The notes beneath the pieces are model-generated. The model saw only the letters and a program-made list of their open reading frames with translations, was not told the origin of the DNA and ran no database searches. A stretch of 41,896 nucleotides of DNA from Caryophanales bacterium UBA6877. GTDB taxonomy: Bacteria > Bacillota_I > Bacilli_A > RFN20 > CAG-826. The stretch's first letter is position 1; every line of letters starts with the position of its first letter. Shown here piece after piece: positions 33,821 to 41,867 of this stretch. Both the position numbers and the translations under genes were made by a program. The stretch spans positions 1 to 41,896 of the forward strand of contig DKCJ01000012.1 of the NCBI GenBank assembly GCA_002451465.1, read 5' to 3'.

Positions 33821-34549
33821 ATGAAATACAAAATGATATTTTCATATGATGGTTCAAAATATTTTGGATATGCAGTTCAAGGTAATGAAGAAAAAACTAT
33901 TCAAAACGTTTTAGAAAAATCATTATCTATTATTTTAAATACGAATATTAAAATTTATGCATCAGGAAGAACTGATAAAGGTGTTCACGCTTTAAATCAA
34001 GTGGCGACTTTTGATTTGAATAATAAAGTCGAATTGAAAAAATTAAAACATAGTTTAAATAAGATGCTACCAAACGATATATATGTTAAAAAAATATCAA
34101 AAGTTGATGATTCTTTTAATGCAAGATTTTCTGCTAAATCAAAATCTTATCTTTATATTTTAAATATTGGTGAATATAATCCATTTTTAAGAAATTATGA
34201 ATATCTTGTTAAAGATTTAGATATTAGAGAAATGAAAAAGTGTGCAAAATTATTTATTGGAGAGCATTGTTTTAAAAATTTTTCTTCAAAAAAAGAAGAT
34301 CAAGATAATTTTATAAGAACTATTTATAAAATTACATTTAAAGTATCTAAAGATCATATATTGATAGAATTTAAAGGAAATGGTTTTATGAAATATATGG
34401 TTAGAAAACTAATGGGGGCAATAATTGAGGTTGGTAAAAAACACATATCCTTAAAATATGTTCAAGATTTATTAAACAAAGAAAAAAGAGAAATTATTAC
34501 ATATACTGCGCCACCTCATGGTTTATTTTTGAAAAAAGTTGAATATTAA
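33821..34549 (+). CDS. truA: tRNA pseudouridine synthase A
   Basis: 242 residues. It converts U38-U40 in the tRNA anticodon stem to pseudouridine. Catalytic Asp52 in SGRTDKGVHAL; other motifs YDGSKYFGYAVQ, FNARFSAKSKSYLY and FMKYMVRKLMGA. AAGGGG precedes ATG 33821; the longer frame from 33785 overlaps ecfT and has no ribosome binding site. The ecfA1-ecfA2-ecfT-truA order is conserved in Firmicutes, where rplM-rpsI often follows; here yebC, galU and a GNAT gene have come between. Confidence 0.95.
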   Translation: MKYKMIFSYDGSKYFGYAVQGNEEKTIQNVLEKSLSIILNTNIKIYASGRTDKGVHALNQVATFDLNNKVELKKLKHSLNKMLPNDIYVKKISKVDDSFNARFSAKSKSYLYILNIGEYNPFLRNYEYLVKDLDIREMKKCAKLFIGEHCFKNFSSKKEDQDNFIRTIYKITFKVSKDHILIEFKGNGFMKYMVRKLMGAIIEVGKKHISLKYVQDLLNKEKREIITYTAPPHGLFLKKVEY

Positions 34550-34622
34550 AGAGATTTTTTATTAATATAAAACTAGAAAACATTATTTTAGAGTAGTATT
34601 ATATTGCGGAGGAGATATTTAT

Positions 34623-35324
34623 ATGGGAAGACATTTTGAAGTTAGAGCTGCAGCAATGGCAGCAACAGCAAAAGCAAAAAGCGCAATTTATATGCGTGCA
34701 TCCAAAGAAATTTACATGGCTGCAAAGAAAGGTCCAGATCCAGATAGCAATCTTGCTTTAAGAGCAGCTATTGATAAATATCGTAAAAGTTGTCCAAAGG
34801 ATGTTATTGAAAGAGCTATTAAGAAAGCTCAAGGTGGCGAAGCAACCAACTATTTAGAAGGTAGATATGAAGCTTTTGGTCCAGGTGGTAGTTATTTAGT
34901 AATTGATACATTAACTGATAATACAAACCGTGCTTTAATTGGTGTTCGTACTGCTGTCACAAGAAAAGGTGGACATTTAGGTAGTGTTATTTATAACTTT
35001 AATCAAGTTGGTTTAATGGATTTTAAATATACTGGAACTGAAGAATCTTTAGAAGAAGCTTTAGTTTTAGGTGATGTTGATGTTAAAGAAATTAATTTAA
35101 GTGATGGTGAAGCTGAAGTCGTTGTTGCTCCAAGTGACTTAGATAAAGCAAAAGAAGCCTTAAAAGGATTAGGCGTTAATGAATATGAATATTGTCAATC
35201 AACACTTCTTGCTAATGATAAAGTTGATCTTGAACCAGAAGACAAGAAAAAATTCACTGATTTGCTCGCTGATTTAGATGATTGCGAAGACGTTCAAGCA
35301 GTCTATCATAATGTTAATCTATAA
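34623..35324 (+). CDS. YebC/PmpR family protein
   Basis: 233 residues, typical length. N-terminus MGRHFEVRAAAMAATAKAKS resembles the GR-W family start (MGRKWxN) in altered form. Later motifs PDPDSNLALRAAIDKYRKSCPKD, IERAIKKAQGG and EGRYEAFGPGG are diagnostic. The family has been described as transcriptional regulators and more recently as ribosome-associated factors easing translation of difficult sequences. GGAGGAG lies about 7 nt before ATG. Monocistronic with strong terminator. Codon use is of the highly expressed type. Confidence 0.93.
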   Translation: MGRHFEVRAAAMAATAKAKSAIYMRASKEIYMAAKKGPDPDSNLALRAAIDKYRKSCPKDVIERAIKKAQGGEATNYLEGRYEAFGPGGSYLVIDTLTDNTNRALIGVRTAVTRKGGHLGSVIYNFNQVGLMDFKYTGTEESLEEALVLGDVDVKEINLSDGEAEVVVAPSDLDKAKEALKGLGVNEYEYCQSTLLANDKVDLEPEDKKKFTDLLADLDDCEDVQAVYHNVNL

Positions 35325-35346
35325 TTCAAAAATTAAAAATAAAATA

Positions 35347-35377
35347 AAATCTATGCAATAGTGCATAGATTTTTTTA
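35347..35377 (+). terminator. Rho-independent terminator of yebC
   Basis: AAATCTATGCA (35347-35357) pairs with TGCATAGATTT (35362-35372), loop ATAG, followed by T to 35376. Confidence 0.9.
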
Positions 35378-35397
35378 TAATATAAAAATGGAGGAAG
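35376..35397 (+). promoter_or_regulatory. -10 box and ribosome binding site of galU
   Basis: TATAAT (35376-35381) shares its first base with the end of the yebC terminator T tract. GGAGGAAG (35390-35397) follows, then ATG 35403. Any -35 box must lie within the terminator hairpin. Confidence 0.5.
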
Positions 35398-35402
35398 AAA
35401 AT

Positions 35403-36290
35403 ATGGCATATGTAAAATGGGCTGTAATTCCTTGTGCAGGAAAAGGAACGAGATTTTTACCTATTACTAAAGGTATTCCAAAAGAAATGTTACCAATCGT
35501 TGATCGACCAACTCTTGATTATATTGTTCAAGAACTTGTTGATAGTGGTATAGAAAATATTGTCTTCATTGTTTCAAAAGGGAAAGATGAGATTAAAAAA
35601 TATTATGATGTTGATGAAAATTATGAAAAAGAATTAATTCAAGAAGGTAAAGAAGCATACGCAAAAATAATTCATAATGTTACTCGGAAAGCAAAATTTT
35701 ATTATGTTGAACAAAAAGAATTATTAGGTCTTGGGCATGCTGTTTTACAAGCTAAAAATATTATTGGTGAAAATAATTTTGTTGTCTGTTGTGGTGATGA
35801 TATTTGTCGATATAATAACGATGCTCCAGTAAAACAAATGATTGATACTTTTATAAAATTTAATTCATGTACGGTTGTTGGTGGTCAAACGGTTGAACAT
35901 AAAAATATATATAAATATGGCTGCATGGATGTTCTTAAACAAGTCGATGAAAGAACATACATGCTTAAAGGAATTGTTGAAAAGCCTAAAGTAGAGGAAG
36001 CTACAAGTGATTTAGCATCCCTTGGTAAATGGATTTTTAATTATAAAATTTTTGAATCTATTGAAAATACGCCAAAAGGTAGAAGTGGTGAGGTTCAATT
36101 AACAGATGCAATTTATAATTTAATGAAAAAAGAGCCTGTATATTTTTATGATTTTGAAGGTAAAAGATATGATTGTGGGGATAAAGCGGGATATGTAGAA
36201 GCAGTTATTGATGTTGCTTTATCAAGAGATGATATTAAAGAAGAAATATTAGCTCATATAAAATCTTTATTAAATAAAGAGGAACTTTAA
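35403..36290 (+). CDS. galU: UTP-glucose-1-phosphate uridylyltransferase
   Basis: 295 residues. It makes UDP-glucose for glycolipid, exopolysaccharide or galactose metabolism. Nucleotide-binding motif PCAGKGTRFLPITKGIPKEM at the N-terminus, GLGHAVLQAK, CGDDI, and GIVEKPKVEEATSDLASLG with GRSGEVQLTDAI. The start is ATG 35403 with GGAGG; an earlier GTG at 35361 lies inside the yebC terminator. The next gene begins on its stop codon (TAATG). Confidence 0.95.
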   Translation: MAYVKWAVIPCAGKGTRFLPITKGIPKEMLPIVDRPTLDYIVQELVDSGIENIVFIVSKGKDEIKKYYDVDENYEKELIQEGKEAYAKIIHNVTRKAKFYYVEQKELLGLGHAVLQAKNIIGENNFVVCCGDDICRYNNDAPVKQMIDTFIKFNSCTVVGGQTVEHKNIYKYGCMDVLKQVDERTYMLKGIVEKPKVEEATSDLASLGKWIFNYKIFESIENTPKGRSGEVQLTDAIYNLMKKEPVYFYDFEGKRYDCGDKAGYVEAVIDVALSRDDIKEEILAHIKSLLNKEEL

Positions 36291-36823
36291 TGATTGAATA
36301 TCTAAAAGGTGAACCTAAAAATATTGATGGCGTGATGGACCTATTAAGTAAAATAAGGAAACAATTTAAAGAGGAAGGCCTAGATATTTATCAAGATGAT
36401 GAATATCCAACAAAAGAAATTTTACTTAATGACTTAAAAAATAATGAAGGAACACTTGTTGCTTTAAATGACGATAAAGTAGTTGGCTATATAGCTTTTT
36501 CTAATGAAAACGATTTTTTTGATGATTGTTTTGGTGGTTATCCAGAAGATTACTTAAAAAAATATTCTCTAGATATTTATAAAGGGAAATTTATTGGTTT
36601 AGCAAGACTAATGGTTGATCCTAACTATCAAAATAAAGGGATAGGAACAAATATTTTTAAAAAATTAGAACAATATTTTATTAATTATGTAATTATTTTT
36701 TTGGTTGATAAAAATAATTTAAACGCACAAAAACTTTATAAAAAACTTGGTTATAATTGTTTAAGTTTAGAGAATTTCTCTTTTGGAGAATATTACGTAT
36801 ATATTAAAAGAAATTTTGATTAG
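36290..36823 (+). CDS. GNAT-family N-acetyltransferase
   Basis: 177 residues. Acetyl-CoA-binding motif ARLMVDPNYQNKGIGTNIFKK near residues 103-122 and a C-terminal NLNAQKLYKKLGY, the usual last strand-helix of the fold. N-terminal half has LVALNDDKVVGYIAFS. Substrate unknown. Translationally coupled to galU by a one-base overlap and AGAGGAAC upstream. Confidence 0.88.
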   Translation: MIEYLKGEPKNIDGVMDLLSKIRKQFKEEGLDIYQDDEYPTKEILLNDLKNNEGTLVALNDDKVVGYIAFSNENDFFDDCFGGYPEDYLKKYSLDIYKGKFIGLARLMVDPNYQNKGIGTNIFKKLEQYFINYVIIFLVDKNNLNAQKLYKKLGYNCLSLENFSFGEYYVYIKRNFD

Positions 36824-36932
36824 ATTTCATGAGTTTTTTATTCAAATTTGATTGATAATATGAATGATTTTGTAAAAATTTTACTTTATGTGCATAATTT
36901 TGAGATTTTATTTGTATTATATTTCAAAGAAG

Positions 36933-36978
36933 TATAAAATGTTTATCGGCACTAATCTAAAAATTATGTCCCGGTAAG
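36933..36978 (+). promoter_or_regulatory. Promoter and possible L13 leader hairpin
   Basis: TATAAA (36933-36938) is followed by TTATCGG (36943-36949) that pairs with CCGGTAA (36971-36977), allowing one G-T wobble. The hairpin sits in the short leader before the AGGAGG of rplM. Firmicutes L13 leaders autoregulate this operon; whether this hairpin belongs to that class is uncertain. Confidence 0.4.
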
Positions 36979-37005
36979 ATTTAATTTTCTAGGAGGAATG
37001 TGTAA

Positions 37006-37467
37006 ATGTTTAGACAAACAACAAATGTTAAGAAAGAAGAAGTAACTCGTAAATGGTATGTCGTCGATGCAACCGACAAACCACTTGGTAGACTTGCTAG
37101 TGAAATAGCAGTTTATTTAATGGGTAAAGAAAAACCATCTTATACCCCAAATGTTGATTGTGGCGATTATATTATTGTTGTTAATAGTGATAAAGTTTCA
37201 TGTAAAGGAACTCCACACAAAGCTATTGATAAGAAATATTATAACGTTAGCGGTTACAATGGTGGTATTAGAGCAAGATCATTAGAAGTTATGCAAAACC
37301 AATATTCTGATGAATTAATTGAAAGAGTAGTTTGGGGTATGCTTCCAAAAGGTAGACTTGGTAGACAAATTTTCAAAAAATTATTTGTTTATAAAGGCGC
37401 TGAGCACAAACATGAAGCTCAAAAACCTGAAGTTCTTGAATTCAAAAATTTAGGAGGTAACAAATAA
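37006..37467 (+). CDS. rplM: 50S ribosomal protein L13
   Basis: 153 residues. RKWYVVDATDKPLGRLASEIA, LMGKEKPSYTPNVDCGDYIIVVN and VWGMLPKGRLGRQ are all diagnostic. AGGAGG lies 9 nt before ATG. Its stop overlaps the rpsI start by one base. C-ending codons for Asn, Phe and Asp are frequent. Confidence 0.98.
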   Translation: MFRQTTNVKKEEVTRKWYVVDATDKPLGRLASEIAVYLMGKEKPSYTPNVDCGDYIIVVNSDKVSCKGTPHKAIDKKYYNVSGYNGGIRARSLEVMQNQYSDELIERVVWGMLPKGRLGRQIFKKLFVYKGAEHKHEAQKPEVLEFKNLGGNK

Positions 37468-37862
37468 TGGCTAAGAAAAATGATGTTTTCTACGGAACTG
37501 GTAGAAGAAAATCAAGTGTTGCAAGAGTTTATTTAAAAGCTGGTAAAGGAAATATCGTTGTTAATGGTAAACCTGCAGATGAGTATTTCCCATTTAAGGT
37601 TTTAGTTATCGATTTAAAACAACCTCTTACCATGTTAGGAGCTACTGAAAAGTACGATGCTGAAGTCACTGTTAAAGGTGGTGGTTTCCAAGGTCAAGCT
37701 GGTGCAGCTCGTTTAGGAATTGCTCGTGCTTTATTAGAAGCTGGTGAAGATCGTGCTACATTAAAAGCTAATGGTATGCTTACAAGAGATAGTAGAGCTA
37801 AAGAAAGAAAGAAATATGGTCTTAAAAAGGCTAGAAGAGCTCCACAATTCTCAAAACGTTAA
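37467..37862 (+). CDS. rpsI: 30S ribosomal protein S9
   Basis: 131 residues. FYGTGRRKSSVARV at the N-terminus, GGGFQGQAGAARLGIARALL, and the invariant C-terminus ending FSKR, which reaches P-site tRNA. LGGAGG-coding bases of rplM supply AGGAGG before its ATG. Second gene of the L13-S9 operon, closed by a strong terminator. Confidence 0.98.
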   Translation: MAKKNDVFYGTGRRKSSVARVYLKAGKGNIVVNGKPADEYFPFKVLVIDLKQPLTMLGATEKYDAEVTVKGGGFQGQAGAARLGIARALLEAGEDRATLKANGMLTRDSRAKERKKYGLKKARRAPQFSKR

Positions 37863-37891
37863 TCTTATTAACAATTTGCAAAATAAACATG

Positions 37892-37921
37892 AAAAAGATA
37901 TCCGTATGGATATCTTTTTTT
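37892..37921 (+). terminator. Rho-independent terminator of rplM-rpsI
   Basis: AAAAAGATATCC (37892-37903) pairs with GGATATCTTTTT (37908-37919), loop GTAT, T tail to 37921. Confidence 0.93.
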
Positions 37922-38279
37922 ATGGTATAAAACCTGGGATAGTTATAAAAGAAGTTATATATACACTAGAGGAATTAAAAGTGTATTAAAATTATTGAAT
38001 CAATTTGATAAATTATTAATTCAAATGATGCAAGGTTAAAACGAAAAATGCAGGATAGTTCTTGCTTATTATTAAATTATGCAATAATTAGAAAGTATAA
38101 TCTAAAGAATATTTTACGCACGAAAGCGATTATTTCCATATTGGTATAGAAGCAAGATTTTAAGGTTACGATAGAGTAAAGAAATCACATGCGAAAACTA
38201 ACACAAACCTAAACAGATAAAATTTTTACACTTTTTTACTTTTTTTTGTTTAGTATATTATTAAATAAAAGAGTAAAAA
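37922..38279. other. Degenerate stretch after the ribosomal operon
   Basis: No intact gene. Short protein-like segments in one phase are broken by stops, for example SKEYFTHESDYFHIGIEARF then GYDRVKKSHAKTN near 38105-38215. It reads as a decayed gene of unknown family. The end is T- and A-rich with promoter-like words before 38280. Confidence 0.35.
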
Positions 38280-38596
38280 ATGAATACATTAATTATTGTT
38301 GGTGTTTTAGCGCTATCAATTTATCCTAATGGTAGTGTTAATGTTAATAATGATTGCTGTGATGTCGTTGTCGGTCTTAAAAAGAACTCATTTTTAAATA
38401 AGAAAGATAACTTTTAAGTAAACTCAAAGATTTCAATATTTATTGTTCAAATATAGAACAATTGGGGTATGATAAATCGTCTTTTTATTTAATTACAAAG
38501 GATAATTCAAATTTAACAAAATTAAATAAAGAATTGAAATTTATTGATGATATTGAGTTTGTTGAGTATAATAAAGCACTTGAAAACTTGGAATGA
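38280..38596 (+). pseudogene. Small gene with a single-base frameshift
   Basis: From ATG 38280, 45 codons (MNTLIIVGVLALSIYPNGS...) end at TAA 38415-38417. One base back a second phase continues from 38411 (LLSKLKDFNIYCSNIEQLGYD...) to TGA 38594-38596. One extra A in the AA before CTTT would join them into about 105 residues. The N-terminus is hydrophobic, perhaps a signal or anchor. Family not recognised. Confidence 0.5.
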
Positions 38597-38679
38597 TAGG
38601 AAATATTATCCAGAAAACAATAGAAGTTGATGGAATTTTAGATTTAAGTTATGAGGAGAGTTTAGCTTATGAATATTAA
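38593..38679 (+). CDS. Possible 28-residue ORF coupling the broken gene to the lipoprotein pair
   Basis: ATG 38593 overlaps the stop of the preceding frame (ATGA) and encodes MIGNIIQKTIEVDGILDL... ending AYEY. It overlaps the next gene by 11 nt. It could be a real coupled peptide, the remnant of another gene, or chance. No homology recognised. Confidence 0.3.
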   Translation: MIGNIIQKTIEVDGILDLSYEESLAYEY

Positions 38680-39253
38680 AATACATAAGTTGATTTGTTT
38701 TTTTATCAGTGTTTTAACTTTATGTTCATGCAGTAATCAAAAAGATATCATTCTTTGGGATGAAAATGTTAAACCTAATGATTTACCAAAAGAAAATATT
38801 ACATTAAAAAGTGATTTTAAATTATATGATGCAATAAAATGTACGCAAACATTTCTAATTAAATTAAATAATGTTGGCGGAGTAGAAGATAAAAATGTTG
38901 ATCTATTATATTATTTTTGTGATTATGATGGATACAAGTTTTGTTTTATTGATTATGACACAGTTAAAGTTGATGATTATTGGGATAAAAAAGAAGTTAT
39001 ATGTTCTGACACAATTGGCGACTATACATTTGAGTGGTGGGATATAAATAAAAAACATTATTATTGGCGACCAAGACTTTATAAAAATGATGAATTTCTA
39101 ACAATTATAGAAGCTTATAAGAAGAAAATATTAACGAATAAAGATGTCAAAGATATATATGATAAATGGAATAACAATCGAAATGATTTAAAACTTGGAA
39201 TAAGATTTAACCAAAGTTATTCTAAGATTTCAAAAATTGAGGTGGAATTATGA
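38669..39253 (+). CDS. Lipoprotein, first of a tandem paralogous pair
   Basis: 194 residues. Signal peptide with hydrophobic core FFISVLTL and lipobox LCSC. No known domain recognised. It shares with the next gene the order FKLYDAIKCTQTFLIKL (near 50), a YFCDYDGYKFC-like block, PRLYKNDEFLTIIEAYKKKI and a C-terminal DIYDKWNNNRNDLKLGI...QSYS. Many aromatic and acidic residues. GAGGAG lies about 10 nt before ATG. Overlaps the next gene by 4 nt (ATGA). Confidence 0.85.
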   Translation: MNIKIHKLICFFISVLTLCSCSNQKDIILWDENVKPNDLPKENITLKSDFKLYDAIKCTQTFLIKLNNVGGVEDKNVDLLYYFCDYDGYKFCFIDYDTVKVDDYWDKKEVICSDTIGDYTFEWWDINKKHYYWRPRLYKNDEFLTIIEAYKKKILTNKDVKDIYDKWNNNRNDLKLGIRFNQSYSKISKIEVEL

Positions 39254-39885
39254 AAAAGTTTTTAAATTTTATAAAAATAATTACATGTTTTAGTGCGATT
39301 ACTCTTTTAAATAGTTGTGGAAAGAAAGCTGTTGATAATGTTGATACTAAAGAATTTACTGTTAAGGATGATCCAAAAAGTTATGAATATCCGCCTAAGG
39401 ATTTTGCATTAGTTAAAGATTTTACGCTTTATGATGCAATAAATTTCACCAAAGTTTTTCTAAAAAAATTTTCAATCATGATGTCAATTGATGATAGTGA
39501 TTATTCTCCATATTTCGGTGATGATGGTTCAGATGAATTAATTGATTTAGTTGATATTAGACTTGGTTATTATTTAGGAAATTATAATGGTTATGATATA
39601 TGTCAAGTTAGTTTTTTGAATGATGTTTATAAGTGCACAGTATCTAGTGATCATGTGCCAGAAGAAAAAATTTTAGACTATTGTTTTGATTGGGAAAGTG
39701 GTGGTCATCCTTTTTTACCTCGTCTTGTTAAAGATAATGAATTATATACTATAACAAGTGCATATAAAAATAATATTATAAATGAAGGTGATATTAAAAC
39801 TATATATGATATTTGGACTACAGAGAGAAGTGAATACGCTCTTAATATTGGATTTTATCAAAGTTATTCAGTTATAAGAGTATAA
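39250..39885 (+). CDS. Lipoprotein, second of a tandem paralogous pair
   Basis: 211 residues. Signal peptide with core IITCFSAITLL and lipobox LNSC. Blocks match the previous gene: FTLYDAINFTKVFLKKF, YYLGNYNGYDIC, PRLVKDNELYTITSAYKNNI, TIYDIWTTERSEYALNIGFYQSYS. It differs by an acidic insertion (DDSDYSPYFGDDGSDE) near 85. ATG overlaps the preceding stop, with GAGGTGG about 5 nt upstream, so the pair is cotranslated. Function unknown. Confidence 0.85.
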   Translation: MKKFLNFIKIITCFSAITLLNSCGKKAVDNVDTKEFTVKDDPKSYEYPPKDFALVKDFTLYDAINFTKVFLKKFSIMMSIDDSDYSPYFGDDGSDELIDLVDIRLGYYLGNYNGYDICQVSFLNDVYKCTVSSDHVPEEKILDYCFDWESGGHPFLPRLVKDNELYTITSAYKNNIINEGDIKTIYDIWTTERSEYALNIGFYQSYSVIRV

Positions 39886-39967
39886 AAAAGATATTCTATA
39901 AAATAAAGTGTTGAAATTATACTCAATATGAGTGTATAGCAAAAAACTTTTAAAATAATTTGTGTTT

Positions 39968-39998
39968 AAACGAAGCAAAATTATTTGCTTCGTTTTTA
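39968..39998. terminator. Terminator between lipoprotein pair and antiporter
   Basis: AAACGAAGCAAA (39968-39979) pairs with TTTGCTTCGTTT (39984-39995), loop ATTA, T to 39997. An A run precedes the stem, so it may serve both convergent transcripts. Confidence 0.88.
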
Positions 39999-40067
39999 TA
40001 TATTTTTATAAATCATGATGATCAATGTACAGTTTCTAGTCTTTTTGTTTTATACAAAATGATAATA

Positions 40068-41360
40068 TTAAGAAACTTTTTTACTTGGTAAATCATTATT
40101 TATAACTTTTTCGTTTTTATAAATTAATTTTAATAAGATAGGAGTTAATAAGGAACTTACAATAATTAATATTAAAATAAATGGCATTACTGGTTGATCA
40201 TTTGGAATAATTCCAACATCAATACCAGTTTTTGCTGTAACAATAACAACTTCAGCTCTTGCCATCATTCCAACTCCAATTGCTGATGAATCCCTAAAAT
40301 TAAATCTGGTCATCAAGCCACCTAAACCCGCTCCAAGATATTTTCCTAGCATTGCTAATACAACATAAACTAAACCAAATATTATATACATTGGAGAAAT
40401 AGATGATAATTCAATATCATAAATTGACAAAGCAACCGAAGTAAAGAAAATTGGAGCAAATAATAACCCTATTTGTGTTTCGGTTCTATGATCTAAATAA
40501 TCTTTTGGTTTAGTTGTAGATAAGATTAAACCTGCAATATATGCACCAGTTATATCAGCAACTCCAAAAAATTCTTGAGCACAATAAGCAAACAAAAAGC
40601 AAATACCTAATGAGAAAATAGGTATTCTACGATGATGAGGCCACTTTGAATCAAGCCACATAAATAATTTTTTAATAGGTAATGCAAGTAATAAAGAAAT
40701 AACAAAGAAAGCCGCCATTAAAGCAATCATTATTAAAATATTTAAGGCTTGATTATCAACATATTGTGAACTGCTTTTTTGTCCATCTAAAGTTATTATC
40801 AAGGATAAAAGAACAATACCAATAATATCATCAAGGATAGCTGCACTAATAACACAAGCTCCAGCTTTTGTTTGCAATTTTCCAAGTTCTTTAAGCGTTG
40901 CAACAGTTATACTGACAGATGTAGCTGTAATTATTACGCCATAAAATACATTAGTTAGAATAGAATTATTAGGCATAAATAGGTAGGCCGCTAAAGTCCC
41001 TAGACCTAGAGGGAAAAGTACCCCTAAGCTAGTAATTAAAATTGCAGGTCCACCTACCGATTTAATTTGATTTAAGTCAGTTTCTAATCCCGCATTAAAT
41101 AAAATTAAAACAACACCTATTTTTGCAAGGGCTTCAATATTTTGCTGTGTGTAATTTGTAAAAACATATTGATTTGGAATAAGTTTTATTAAACCGAGTA
41201 ATAATCCCGCGACTAAAAAACCTACAACCTGTGGTAATTTAAATTTAGCACTAAAAATAGCAAAAACTTTTGCAACTATTAAGATTAAAGCGAGTGGTAA
41301 AAGTAATGTGTATGGCTCAGTGCTATTGGGTGTACTTAATAACATATTAATAGAATTCAT
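40068..41360 (-). CDS. Cation:proton antiporter, CPA2 (Kef/NapA-like) family
   Basis: 430 residues, about 12-13 membrane helices, membrane domain only with no C-terminal RCK/TrkA domain. Motifs: FKLPQVVGFLVAGLLLG, IGVVLILFNAGLETD, the Asp-Asp pair ILDDIIG near 176 that carries ions, and GVADITGAYIAGLIL with MMARAEVVIV near the end. The Asp-Asp pair favours electrogenic Na+/H+ (NapA-like) exchange over K+. GAGAGG lies before ATG on the minus strand and TATAAT at 41391-41386. Ion specificity not proven. Confidence 0.92.
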   Translation of the reverse strand: MNSINMLLSTPNSTEPYTLLLPLALILIVAKVFAIFSAKFKLPQVVGFLVAGLLLGLIKLIPNQYVFTNYTQQNIEALAKIGVVLILFNAGLETDLNQIKSVGGPAILITSLGVLFPLGLGTLAAYLFMPNNSILTNVFYGVIITATSVSITVATLKELGKLQTKAGACVISAAILDDIIGIVLLSLIITLDGQKSSSQYVDNQALNILIMIALMAAFFVISLLLALPIKKLFMWLDSKWPHHRRIPIFSLGICFLFAYCAQEFFGVADITGAYIAGLILSTTKPKDYLDHRTETQIGLLFAPIFFTSVALSIYDIELSSISPMYIIFGLVYVVLAMLGKYLGAGLGGLMTRFNFRDSSAIGVGMMARAEVVIVTAKTGIDVGIIPNDQPVMPFILILIIVSSLLTPILLKLIYKNEKVINNDLPSKKVS

Positions 41361-41483
41361 AAAATACCTCTCTTACGCGTTTTATATTATACTCAAATAA
41401 TGAGGATTAAACACAACAAGTTATAAAAAATGTGTATTTGAAAAATTGAGTTTTAAAATATCTTCAAACATGTTTATTAATTA

Positions 41484-41512
41484 TTGATTTTTATTTTGAA
41501 TTTTTATATAAT
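41484..41512 (+). promoter_or_regulatory. Promoter of the tRNA-Ile/Val/Thr cluster
   Basis: TTGATT (41484-41489), a 17-bp spacer and TATAAT (41507-41512). Start predicted near 41519, about 20 nt before the first tRNA. Confidence 0.75.
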
Positions 41513-41538
41513 TTTAAAGCGTTTGAAAAACGTTAAGT

Positions 41539-41615
<77 letters not shown>

Positions 41616-41639
41616 TTTAAAATATGTTGGCAAACCGAT

Positions 41640-41714
41640 GGGCGCTTAGCTCAGCGGGAGAGCGCTTCCTTCACACGGAAGAGGTCATTAGTTCAATCCT
41701 AATAGCGCCCACCA
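41640..41714 (+). tRNA. tRNA-Val (anticodon CAC)
   Basis: Acceptor GGGCGCT (41640-41646) pairs with AGCGCCC (41704-41710), A discriminator and encoded CCA. Anticodon arm CTTCC-TTCACAC-GGAAG gives CAC, specific for the rare GTG codon. Confidence 0.92.
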
Positions 41715-41716
41715 AT

Positions 41717-41792
41717 GCCGGCTTAGCTCATCTGGTAGAGCAACTGATTTGTAATCAGTAGGTGGCTGGTTCGAGTCCGGCAGCCGGCACCA
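41717..41792 (+). tRNA. tRNA-Thr (anticodon TGT)
   Basis: Acceptor GCCGGCT (41717-41723) pairs with AGCCGGC (41782-41788), A discriminator and encoded CCA. Anticodon arm ACTGA-TTTGTAA-TCAGT gives TGT. Confidence 0.96.
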
Positions 41793-41841
41793 TATTATTA
41801 TGTAAGTATTTTACATAAGTATATTTGTAAAGAATTGATTT

Positions 41842-41867
41842 AAAGCTCTTTTAAAGAGCTTTTTATT
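41842..41867. terminator. Terminator after the tRNA cluster
   Basis: AAAGCTCT (41842-41849) pairs with AGAGCTTT (41855-41862) and T follows. The symmetric stem could also end a minus-strand gene entering from the right. Confidence 0.8.

Noticed and set aside
36942..36978. Calling the rplM leader a confirmed L13 leader riboregulator
   Set aside because: Only a 7-bp stem is evident and I cannot compare with the covariance model.
37771..37989. 72-codon frame overlapping the end of rpsI
   Set aside because: Out-of-phase shadow of S9 continuing through the rpsI terminator.
39898..39945. Imperfect repeat around TATACTC...GAGTGTATA before the convergent terminator
   Set aside because: Arms need a bulge and AT content makes such pairings frequent.
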